NCBI GenBank assembly: GCA_019689515.1
Contig: JADGHI010000133.1
Location: 1 to 8,695, forward strand
DNA length: 8,695 bases
DNA from: Acetobacteraceae bacterium
GTDB taxonomy: Bacteria > Pseudomonadota > Alphaproteobacteria > Acetobacterales > Acetobacteraceae
Direction: 5' to 3'
In this document: positions 1 to 5,919 of the stretch, piece by piece
How the letters are laid out: each line of letters opens with the position of its first letter
How positions within the stretch are numbered: position 1 is the stretch's first letter
The notes under the pieces: generated by a model
Database searches by the model: none
The model's input: only the letters and a program-made list of their open reading frames with translations
What the model was told of the DNA's origin: nothing
Made by a program: the position numbers and the translations under genes

Positions 1-295
1 TCATCGCCTCGACCTTGCGGACCAGATCGACGCCGGCGGCGCAGACGATGCCGTCCAGCCCGCCGAGGGCCGCCACGGCCTGCTCCACGGCGGGCGCGAT
101 CGCGGCGGTGTCGAGCAGGTCGCAGGTGATCGGCGTGCCGCCGCCGGTCTCGCGCGCTGCGGCATCGAGCCCCGCCGCGTCGCGGTCGAGCAGCGCCACG
201 CGGGCGCCCTCGGCGGCGAAGCGGCGTGCCGTAGCGCGGCCGATGCCGCTCGCCGCGCCGGTGATGAGCACGCGACGTCCCTGGAGCCGGGCCAT
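1..295 (-). CDS. SDR-family NAD(P)-dependent oxidoreductase, N-terminal part (runs off the left edge)
   Basis: Short-chain dehydrogenase/reductase that would interconvert an alcohol and a carbonyl with NAD(P)H in the cytoplasm. The first 98 residues are visible and form the start of a Rossmann fold: strand 1 with the glycine-rich TGAASGIG motif at residues 12-19, an acidic residue (D37, in LLDRD) at the end of strand 2, CDL at 58-60, and CAAG at 85-88 in place of the usual NNAG. By family knowledge an acidic residue after strand 2 favours NAD over NADP. The catalytic Ser-Tyr-Lys region lies beyond the window. I chose ATG at 295 because AAGGAG sits 9 nt upstream; an in-frame ATG at 313 overlaps the permease stop as ATGA and would add six residues. 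It is the last visible gene of the importer operon, so it probably oxidises or reduces the imported compound or a product. The substrate is unknown. Confidence 0.9.
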   Translation of the reverse strand, partial: MARLQGRRVLITGAASGIGRATARRFAAEGARVALLDRDAAGLDAAARETGGGTPITCDLLDTAAIAPAVEQAVAALGGLDGIVCAAGVDLVRKVEAM

Positions 296-304
296 GGCCT
301 TGCT

Positions 305-310
305 CTCCTT
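305..310 (-). promoter_or_regulatory. Ribosome binding site deciding the SDR start
   Basis: AAGGAG lies 9 nt upstream of the ATG at 295 and immediately after the alternative ATG at 313. This supports the shorter dehydrogenase. The site is inside the end of the preceding permease transcript, so the two genes are translated from one message. Confidence 0.6.
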
Positions 311-1098
311 CATGTGAAGCGGTGGAAGCCGACCCAGCGCTCCGCCAACACCAGCGCGAGCGCCGTGGTCAGGATGAGGAGCGAGGAGACGGCGGCGACG
401 GTCGGATCGACGCCGAACTCGATGGCGGTGAAGATCTTCACCGGCAGCGTGGTGGTGCCAACGCCGGTAAGGAAGATCGAGACCGGCACGTTGTCGAAGG
501 AGGTGATGAAGGCGAACAGCCCGCCGGCTACGATGCCGGGCCGCATCAGCGGCAGGGTGACCTTCCAGAAGGCGGTCAGGCGGTCCGCGCCGAGGGTGCA
601 GGCGGCGTCCTCGAGCTGCGCGTCCAGGCCCGAAAGGCTCGCGAGGGTGGTGCGCACCACATAGGGCACGGTGATGACGACATGCGCCAGCACCAGCCCG
701 GCGAAGCTGCCGGCGAGCCCGAGCGCGGCGTAGAACTGCAGCAGCGCCACGCCGATGACGACGCCGGGGAAGATCAGCGGCGACATCACGACAGCCGAGA
801 CCACGGCCTTGCCCGGCAGGGCGCGGCGCACCAGCGCGTAGGAGGTCGCGGTGCCGATCACCAGCGCACAGACCGTCGCGACCGAGGCGAGCAGCAGGGA
901 GGTGCCGATGGCGGAGAGGTAGTCCGCGCTCTCCAGCACGCGGCCGTACCAGCGCAGCGTCACCCCCTGCGGCGGGATGGTGAGGTAGGCGGTCGTGCTG
1001 AAGGAGGCGAGCACCACCACGGCGACCGGCAGCATCAGGAAGCCGAAGACCAGCGCGCAGTAGAGCCGCGCCACCCAGCGGCGGGCGGAGGGGGTCAC
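310..1098 (-). CDS. ABC transporter permease, PotC-like (spermidine/putrescine/2-aminoethylphosphonate type)
   Basis: Inner-membrane subunit of a binding-protein-dependent importer; it pairs with the permease just upstream to form the channel. The 262-residue length is usual for PotC-type subunits. About six hydrophobic segments are visible (near residues 12-33, 66-90, 98-123, 130-149, 189-207, 233-252). The ATPase-docking EAA loop runs from E163 (EDAACTLG) to TLP at 181-183. The SFDNVPVSIFL stretch at 200-210 followed by TTLPVKIF at 216-223 is characteristic of this subfamily. I chose GTG at 1098: its GTGA overlaps the stop of the upstream permease gene, and GGGAGG lies 7 nt upstream. A reading frame extending further upstream to 1548 overlaps the other permease in a different frame and loses membrane character, so it is not real. 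The solute cannot be told from this subunit. Confidence 0.94.
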   Translation of the reverse strand: MTPSARRWVARLYCALVFGFLMLPVAVVVLASFSTTAYLTIPPQGVTLRWYGRVLESADYLSAIGTSLLLASVATVCALVIGTATSYALVRRALPGKAVVSAVVMSPLIFPGVVIGVALLQFYAALGLAGSFAGLVLAHVVITVPYVVRTTLASLSGLDAQLEDAACTLGADRLTAFWKVTLPLMRPGIVAGGLFAFITSFDNVPVSIFLTGVGTTTLPVKIFTAIEFGVDPTVAAVSSLLILTTALALVLAERWVGFHRFT

Positions 1099-1979
1099 GC
1101 CCGTGCCTCCCACCGCCGCGCGAGGCGCGTCCCCAGCAGGATCAGCGCCAGCACGATCAGCGTCATCACCACCGCCATGGCCGAGCCCGCGGGCCAGTTC
1201 AGGAGCTGGAGGAACTGCTCGTAGATCAGCGTGGACATCACCTTGTAGGTCGGCCCGCCGAGCAGCCGCGGCGTGACCAGCGCGCTGATCGTCAGCACGA
1301 AGACCAGGATCGAGCCCGAGAGGATGCCCGGCACCGAGAGCGGCAGGGTCACCCGAGCGAACACGGACCAGAAGCCGGCGCCAAGGGTGCGAGCGGCGTC
1401 CTCCACCTCGCGCGGGATGTTCTGGATCACGGCGACCAGCACCAGCACCATGAAGGGCAGGAAGATGTGGGTCAGGCCGATCAGCAGGCCGGTGAAGTTG
1501 AACATCAGCCGCACCGGCTCCTCGGTGAGGCCGAGGCCCATCAGCCACTGGTTCACCAGGCCCCGCCGCGCGAGCAGCGCGATCCAGCCGAAGGTGCGGA
1601 CGACCAGGTTGAGCAGCAGCGGGAACACCACGAGCAGCATCAGCCAGTGCCGCCAGCGCGAGGTCGAGCGCGCGAGGACGTAGGCGAGCGGGTAGCCGAC
1701 GACGAGCGTGAGCAGCGTGACGACGAGGCCGAGGACGACGGTGCGGAGGATGATCTCGAGGTAGAAGCCGTCGGTCAGCGCCTTCACGTAGTGCTCGAGG
1801 GTCAGCCCCTCGCCGATGCCGGTGCCGGCGATGTAGGGGCGCAGGCTCGTCGGGATCAGCGTCGCGATCGGCAGCAGGAAGGCGAACAGGAGGAGCAGCA
1901 GCAGCGGCGAGAGCAGGCCGAGGCCGGCGAGGTCCCAGCGACGGTGGACGCCGGGGCTATGGCGGCCGGGTTCAGGCAT
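1095..1979 (-). CDS. ABC transporter permease, PotB-like (spermidine/putrescine type)
   Basis: First of the two channel-forming inner-membrane subunits of the importer, 294 residues, a normal PotB-type length. The short hydrophilic N-terminus (basic HRR at 12-14) is followed by membrane segments near residues 17-42, 78-102, 112-127, 163-185, 221-238 and 264-285. The LVVRTFGWIALL stretch (125-136) matches the LVRTxAW pattern typical of PotB-like proteins. The EAA loop starts at residue 191 (EVEDAARTLGAG) and ends with TLPLSVPGI at 211-219; this is where the ATPase docks. The ATG at 1979 lies inside the end of the ATPase gene (8-nt overlap) with GGAGG 9 nt upstream. The C-terminus overlaps the next permease gene by 4 nt. 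Both overlaps point to coupled, stoichiometric synthesis. Confidence 0.94.
   Translation of the reverse strand: MPEPGRHSPGVHRRWDLAGLGLLSPLLLLLLFAFLLPIATLIPTSLRPYIAGTGIGEGLTLEHYVKALTDGFYLEIILRTVVLGLVVTLLTLVVGYPLAYVLARSTSRWRHWLMLLVVFPLLLNLVVRTFGWIALLARRGLVNQWLMGLGLTEEPVRLMFNFTGLLIGLTHIFLPFMVLVLVAVIQNIPREVEDAARTLGAGFWSVFARVTLPLSVPGILSGSILVFVLTISALVTPRLLGGPTYKVMSTLIYEQFLQLLNWPAGSAMAVVMTLIVLALILLGTRLARRWEARA
1106..1111 (-). promoter_or_regulatory. Ribosome binding site for the GTG start of the PotC-like permease
   Basis: GGGAGG is 7 nt upstream of the GTG at 1098 and lies within the last codons of the upstream permease gene. Together with the 4-nt GTGA overlap it identifies the start and indicates translational coupling of the two membrane subunits. 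Confidence 0.6.
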
Positions 1980-3051
1980 CCGGCGCTGCCTCCGCGGGCA
2001 GGAGGATCATGTCCTCCGCCGTCCACCACACGGTGACCTGCGCGCCCTGCGGATGGGCGGCATCGGAAGGTGCCTCGGCCTGCAATTCCAGGCCGCCCGG
2101 CAGGCGCAGCACGTAATGCCACTGCGCGCCGGCGAAGGCGGCTAGCGCGACCTCCGCCGTGTGGACATTCGCCGCGCCGGTGGGCGGCGCGTCGCCGAGC
2201 CGAATCTTCTCGTGCCGCAGCGCCAGGCGGACCCGCGTGCCGGGCGGGGCGGCGCCGCGCGCGCGCAGCGGCACCCCGCCGGGTCCGGAGAGGCGCAGCA
2301 GAGCGCCGTCGGCGCCCTCCACCGACGCATCCACCAGATTGGTCCGGCCGACGAAGCCGGCGACGAAGGCGTTGGCTGGCCGCTCGTACACCTCCTGCGG
2401 TGCGCCGACCTGCTCGATGCGGCCGGCGCGCATCACCGCGACGCGGTCGGAGAGGGTGAGCGCCTCCTCCTGGTCGTGGGTGACGAAGACGGTGGTGATG
2501 CCGAGCGACTGCTGCAGCCGGCGCAGCTCCACCCGCATCGCGTCGCGCAGGCTGGCGTCGAGGTTCGACAGCGGCTCGTCCAGGAGCAGCACGCGCGGCT
2601 CCGTCACCACTGCGCGCGCCAGCGCCACACGCTGCTGCTGGCCGCCGGAGAGTTGCCGCGGGAAGCGGGACTCGAAGCCTTCCAGCCGCACCAACGCCAG
2701 GGCCTGCGGAACCCGGCGCCGGATCTCGGCCTCCGGCACGCGGCGGCGGCGCAGGCCGAAGGCGACGTTCTCGAACACGCTGAGGTGGGGGAACAGCGCG
2801 TAGCTCTGGAACACCAGGCCGAGGTTGCGCTTGTGCGCCGGGGCGTGCGTGACGTCCGTGCCGCCGATCAGCACCTGGCCCGCATCCGGCTCGATCAGGC
2901 CGGCGATCATGCGGAGCACCGTCGTCTTGCCGCAGCCGCTCGGGCCGACGAGGGCGACCATCTCGCCCTCGGCGATGGAGAGGTCCACGCCAGCGACGGC
3001 AGCGGCCGTGCCGTAGCGCTTGGTCAGGCCCCGAAGAGAAACCGTTGCCAA
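1972..3051 (-). CDS. ABC transporter ATP-binding protein, PotA/FbpC-like
   Basis: Cytoplasmic ATPase that powers the importer, 359 residues including a C-terminal regulatory domain. From the chosen start: Walker A GPSGCGKTT at 36-44, Q-loop Q82 (FQSYALFPH), signature LSGGQQQR at 134-141, Walker B LLLDEP at 155-160, D-loop SNLD at 162-165, and switch histidine H192 in VTHDQEEA. All are intact, so it should hydrolyse ATP. The QQQR form of the signature and the roughly 120-residue tail with GRTNL and a TOBE-like beta-rich region belong to the polyamine/iron/2-aminoethylphosphonate importer ATPases. The start is TTG at 3051, 7 nt after the stop of the binding-protein gene. No ATG or GTG fits before the Walker A region, and the frame upstream of the TTG is only a shadow of the binding-protein gene. 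I see no clear Shine-Dalgarno, so translation probably depends on ribosomes finishing the upstream gene. Confidence 0.95.
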   Translation of the reverse strand: MATVSLRGLTKRYGTAAAVAGVDLSIAEGEMVALVGPSGCGKTTVLRMIAGLIEPDAGQVLIGGTDVTHAPAHKRNLGLVFQSYALFPHLSVFENVAFGLRRRRVPEAEIRRRVPQALALVRLEGFESRFPRQLSGGQQQRVALARAVVTEPRVLLLDEPLSNLDASLRDAMRVELRRLQQSLGITTVFVTHDQEEALTLSDRVAVMRAGRIEQVGAPQEVYERPANAFVAGFVGRTNLVDASVEGADGALLRLSGPGGVPLRARGAAPPGTRVRLALRHEKIRLGDAPPTGAANVHTAEVALAAFAGAQWHYVLRLPGGLELQAEAPSDAAHPQGAQVTVWWTAEDMILLPAEAAPDA

Positions 3052-3058
3052 GGTCGGA

Positions 3059-4096
3059 TCAGCGCGCGATCTCGCGGTTCCACCGCTCGGTCCAGGCGGG
3101 CAGGCTGCGCGCAACGACCTCGGGTGGCGGGAAGTACATGCGCTCCACCGACTCGCGGTAGGGCACGAGGCGGGCCAGCTCCTCGGGCAGCTCGACGCGG
3201 CGGTTCGTCGGGCCGGCGAACTGCCGCTCGGCGAAGCAGCGCTGCGCCTCCGGGCTGAGGGCGCGGTCCATGTACTGCTCGGCCAGCGCCTTGTTGCGCG
3301 CGCCGACGGGGATGGAGAAGGTGGGCAGGATGCCGATCGCACCCTCGCGCGGGAACACCACCGCGACCGGCACGCCGCTGCGCGCCGCCGCGCCCACGCG
3401 GTCGGAGAACCACACCGCGGCGGCGATGTCGCCGCGCTCGATCAGCTGCACGACCTGGTCGGCCTGAGTGTAGAGCGTGACGACATGCGGCCGCAGCTCG
3501 CGGATCGCGCGGAAGCCCGGATCGATGTTCTCGACCGAGCCGCCGTTGATGCGCGCCGCCGCGATCAGGAAGTGCTGGCCCGAGGTCGCGCTGATGTCCC
3601 CGATCGCGAGCTTGCCCCGCAGCGACGGGCTCCAGAGGTCCGCCCAGGACTGCGGCGGGTTGCGCAGCTCCTGCGGATTGTAGGCGATGGCGGTCGAGGA
3701 ATAGGTGAACCCGATCCAGCGCCGGTCCGGATCCACGGCGGAGGGATAGATGTCGGGCAGGTTGGACAGGCGCGCGGCGTCCACCTGGTCGAGCAGCCCC
3801 TCGTTCTTCGCCTGCACCGCGACCTGGAGGTCCATGTAGGCGACATCCACGTCGGGTCGCCCGCGCGTCGCGCGCAGCCGCGCCGCGTTCTGCACGGAGT
3901 TGCCGAGGACGAAGTTCACCCGCGTGCCGGTTGCGCGCTGGAAGGGCTCGGCGACGCAGGTGCGGACGTTGTCGGCGAAGGTGCCGCCGAAGATGGCGAC
4001 GTTCAGTTCCTGCGCCCGCGCGGGCAGCGCGGCGGAACCGACAAACAGCCCGGCCGCCGTCGCGGCCGCGGCGAGGCTATAGCGAAGGCGACCCAT
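3059..4096 (-). CDS. Periplasmic solute-binding protein of a PotD-like ABC importer
   Basis: Captures the solute in the periplasm and delivers it to the two permeases encoded downstream. The 345-residue precursor has a Sec signal peptide: basic start (RLR at 3-5), an Ala-rich core at about 8-24, and a likely cleavage after ARA at residue 28 (mature protein starts QELNVAIFGG). The pattern FGG at 36-38 followed by PFQRATGTRV is the usual beginning of PotD/SBP_bac_8-type proteins, and PTNRRVELP and the closing WTERWNREI are also typical of the family. It has only two cysteines in the mature part (C47, C287). The ATG at 4096 has GAGGGAA 6 nt upstream. The family includes binders of polyamines, thiamine, ferric iron and 2-aminoethylphosphonate; the ligand here cannot be assigned by reading. 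It is the first gene of the tightly packed importer block. Confidence 0.93.
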   Translation of the reverse strand: MGRLRYSLAAAATAAGLFVGSAALPARAQELNVAIFGGTFADNVRTCVAEPFQRATGTRVNFVLGNSVQNAARLRATRGRPDVDVAYMDLQVAVQAKNEGLLDQVDAARLSNLPDIYPSAVDPDRRWIGFTYSSTAIAYNPQELRNPPQSWADLWSPSLRGKLAIGDISATSGQHFLIAAARINGGSVENIDPGFRAIRELRPHVVTLYTQADQVVQLIERGDIAAAVWFSDRVGAAARSGVPVAVVFPREGAIGILPTFSIPVGARNKALAEQYMDRALSPEAQRCFAERQFAGPTNRRVELPEELARLVPYRESVERMYFPPPEVVARSLPAWTERWNREIAR

Positions 4097-4102
4097 CGCA
4101 CG

Positions 4103-4114
4103 TTCCCTCGGGAA
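4103..4114 (-). repeat. Small inverted repeat containing the binding-protein ribosome binding site
   Basis: TTCCC and GGGAA flank a 2-nt spacer, and the GAGGGAA Shine-Dalgarno of the binding-protein gene (4103-4109) makes up one arm. With such a tight loop the real hairpin would be only a few base pairs, so an effect on translation is possible but weak. Confidence 0.3.
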
Positions 4115-4116
4115 GA

Positions 4117-4141
4117 TCCGCGGGAACCTAGGGGCCGCGGA
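4117..4141 (-). repeat. Inverted repeat between the second ThDP gene and the importer genes
   Basis: TCCGCGG (4117-4123) and CCGCGGA (4135-4141) are perfect 7-base arms around an 11-nt loop that itself contains the palindrome CCTAGG. It lies 39 nt past the ThDP-enzyme stop and just before the binding-protein ribosome binding site. No run of T follows on the transcribed strand, so it is not a good intrinsic terminator. It could instead stabilise or process the message where enzyme genes meet transporter genes. The rest of this 84-base gap (4097-4180) shows nothing further. Confidence 0.4.
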
Positions 4142-4180
4142 GAGGCACGGTCAACCCTGGTGGGGAGGCGCGGTACCTCC

Positions 4181-5815
4181 TCACCAGACCGGGCGGGCGA
4201 CCTCCGTCTCCTTCGAGGTGATGAACTCCAGCAGCACCGGCACCCCCTCCTGGGTCTTGCGGATGCCGCGCTGGATCGCCGGCACGATGTCCTCCGGCCG
4301 CTCGACGCGCTCGCCGTAGCCGCCGAAGGCCCGCGCCATCGCCGCGTAGTCGCCGGAGATGTCGGTCGAGCGGTACTTCTCCGTGCTGATCGGCATCACC
4401 TTCAGCTCGATCGCCATGGAGAAGTTGTTGAGCAGGATGGACATGATCGGGATGCGCTCGCGCACCGCGGTCTCGAAGTCCATGCCCGTGAAGCCGATCG
4501 CGGCGTCGCCCCAGACATTGATGCAGAGCTTCTCCGGCGCCGCGAGCTTCGCCCCCATCGCCAGCCCCAGCCCGTAGCCGAGCTGCGTCGTCTTGCCCCA
4601 GCCGAGATAGGAGAGGGGCGTGCGGCTGACCCAGAAGGGCGAGAGCTGGTCGCGCGGGGAGCCGGCGTCGTGGGTGATGATCGTGTTGTCCACGTCCACC
4701 GTGTTCCACAGGTCGCGCAGCACGCGGTAGGGATTGAGCGGCGCCGAATTGCTGTCGCGCTTCTCCCGCCATTGCGCGAGCCAGGGCTCGCGCACCGCCT
4801 TGATCTCCGCCGCGACCTTCGACGGGTCGCGCGCCTCCTTGATCCGGTCCTTCAGCTCGGCGAGCAGCATGTCGAGCGTCAGCGCCGCGTCGCCCACCAG
4901 GCCGAGCTCGATCGGGATGTCCTTGCCGAGATGGTTCGGGTCGAGCGTCGCCTGGATGATCCGCTTCCCCTTCGGCATGGCGATGCCGAAATTCGTCGTG
5001 CTGAAGCTGCAGCCGATGCCGAGGATCAGGTCGGCGTTCTTGAGGAAGTGCGGCACCGTTGCCTGCACCGCGAGTCCGCCGGAACCGAGCGCGAGCGGAT
5101 GGTCCTCCGGGAAGCTCGACTTGCCGCCGAGGCTCGTCGTCACCGGCGCCGCCAGGAGCTCCGCCAGTTCGCGGAGCTGCGGCCAGGCGCGCGCCCAGTG
5201 CACGCCGGTCCCCGCATAGATCACGGGTCGCTTCGCCTCGGCGAGCATCGCCGCGGCACGCGCCACGTCCTGCGGGTCCGGCGCGTAGCGGGCGAGGGGC
5301 ACCGGCTGGTAGTCGAGCGGCTCCGGCACCTCCTCGTTCCACATGTCGTTCGGGATCTCGACCAGGCACGGCCCGCCGCGGCCGTTGCGCATCCGCGAGA
5401 AGGCGCGGCGCATGATGTGCGGCACCTCGGCGGCGAGGGTGATCGGCTCGGCCGACTTGGTGAAGCTCCGCATCGAGGCGACGGAGTTGAAGTTCGGCTC
5501 GACATGGGCGAGGCGGCGCGGATAGCCCATCGGCATCACCAGCACCGGCACGCTCTCCGAGAAGCACTGCGCCACGCCGCCCATGGCGTTCTCCGCGCCC
5601 GGGCCGTGCTGCATCACGAACACGCCGGGCTTGCGGCCGGAGGTCATGCGCGACTGCGCGTCGGCCATGTGCAGGCCGATGCGCTCCTGGCGCACGATGA
5701 CGGGGCGGATGTCGGCCGCTGCGGCGTACTCCAGCATGTGGTTCACCGGGTAGCCGGCGATCCATTCCACGCCCTCGCGCTTCAGGATCTCGGCGATCGC
5801 CGTGCCCAGCTTCAT
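4181..5815 (-). CDS. Thiamine-diphosphate-dependent enzyme, acetolactate synthase/2-hydroxyacyl-CoA lyase-like
   Basis: A 544-residue ThDP enzyme of the superfamily that makes or breaks carbon-carbon bonds next to a carbonyl (acetolactate synthase, 2-oxo acid decarboxylases, oxalyl-CoA decarboxylase, 2-hydroxyacyl-CoA lyase). The three-domain plan is visible: pyrimidine-binding domain at about 1-165 with the conserved glutamate E44 (VRQERIG) that activates the cofactor; central domain at about 190-320 (starts AKRPVIYAGTG); and pyrophosphate-binding domain at about 375-530. The Mg/ThDP motif begins GDAAIGFTGMDFET at 436 and ends with NN at 463-464. GDA instead of GDG, followed by xxGFxGMxxET, is closest to what I recall of oxalyl-CoA decarboxylases and 2-hydroxyacyl-CoA lyases. 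I cannot see a CoA site with confidence, so an ordinary decarboxylase or synthase is equally possible. ATG at 5815 has GGGAGGAG 6 nt upstream. No acetolactate synthase small subunit is encoded nearby, which argues against branched-chain amino acid synthesis. Confidence 0.9.
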   Translation of the reverse strand: MKLGTAIAEILKREGVEWIAGYPVNHMLEYAAAADIRPVIVRQERIGLHMADAQSRMTSGRKPGVFVMQHGPGAENAMGGVAQCFSESVPVLVMPMGYPRRLAHVEPNFNSVASMRSFTKSAEPITLAAEVPHIMRRAFSRMRNGRGGPCLVEIPNDMWNEEVPEPLDYQPVPLARYAPDPQDVARAAAMLAEAKRPVIYAGTGVHWARAWPQLRELAELLAAPVTTSLGGKSSFPEDHPLALGSGGLAVQATVPHFLKNADLILGIGCSFSTTNFGIAMPKGKRIIQATLDPNHLGKDIPIELGLVGDAALTLDMLLAELKDRIKEARDPSKVAAEIKAVREPWLAQWREKRDSNSAPLNPYRVLRDLWNTVDVDNTIITHDAGSPRDQLSPFWVSRTPLSYLGWGKTTQLGYGLGLAMGAKLAAPEKLCINVWGDAAIGFTGMDFETAVRERIPIMSILLNNFSMAIELKVMPISTEKYRSTDISGDYAAMARAFGGYGERVERPEDIVPAIQRGIRKTQEGVPVLLEFITSKETEVARPVW

Positions 5816-5821
5816 GCTCGG

Positions 5822-5829
5822 CTCCTCCC
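5822..5829 (-). promoter_or_regulatory. Strong ribosome binding site of the second ThDP gene
   Basis: GGGAGGAG lies 6 nt before the ATG at 5815, one of the best Shine-Dalgarno matches in the window. It overlaps the edge of the perfect palindrome CCACGTGG (5828-5835). Longer open frames upstream of this ATG are not needed. Confidence 0.6.
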
Positions 5830-5892
5830 ACGTGGCCGCAGCCTAGCTGGCCGCCCGGCCCGTCCGATGCGTTTGCTTCACGGAAAGCCTAA

Positions 5893-5911
5893 CCGGCCCC
5901 TCATGGGCCGG
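5893..5911 (-). terminator. GC-rich hairpin after the first ThDP gene (possible attenuator or weak terminator)
   Basis: CCGGCCC (5893-5899) and GGGCCGG (5905-5911) form a perfect 7-bp stem with a 5-nt loop, 8 nt beyond the stop codon at 5920. On the transcribed strand it is followed by TTAGGCTTT, a poor U-tract, so complete termination is doubtful. It could lower read-through into the second ThDP gene. The rest of the 104-base gap (5816-5892) holds a second, interrupted GC-rich inverted repeat (GGC/GCC and CAGC/GCTG arms, about 5834-5852) and the ribosome binding site. I see no convincing promoter. Confidence 0.4.
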
Positions 5912-5919
5912 CAACACGG

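Noticed and set aside
322..1224. Long plus-strand frame opposite the permeases
   Set aside because: Highly charged, repetitive-looking translation (many D, E, R, H) with no motif; it mirrors the permease hydrophobic codons and is a shadow.
4128..5831. A second minus-strand frame of 567 codons over the ThDP gene
   Set aside because: It lies in another frame of a gene whose own frame shows the glutamate and Mg motifs and a good ribosome binding site; the alternative has neither.
5843..5881. A 12-codon GTG-started leader peptide between the two ThDP genes
   Set aside because: No Shine-Dalgarno precedes it, and it has no run of a regulatory amino acid as attenuator leaders do.
5886..5914. Sigma-70-like boxes TTGCCG and TAGGCT with 17-nt spacing before the second ThDP gene
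   Set aside because: The -10 matches the consensus at only three of six positions and the boxes lie in the hairpin; in DNA this GC-rich the match has little weight.
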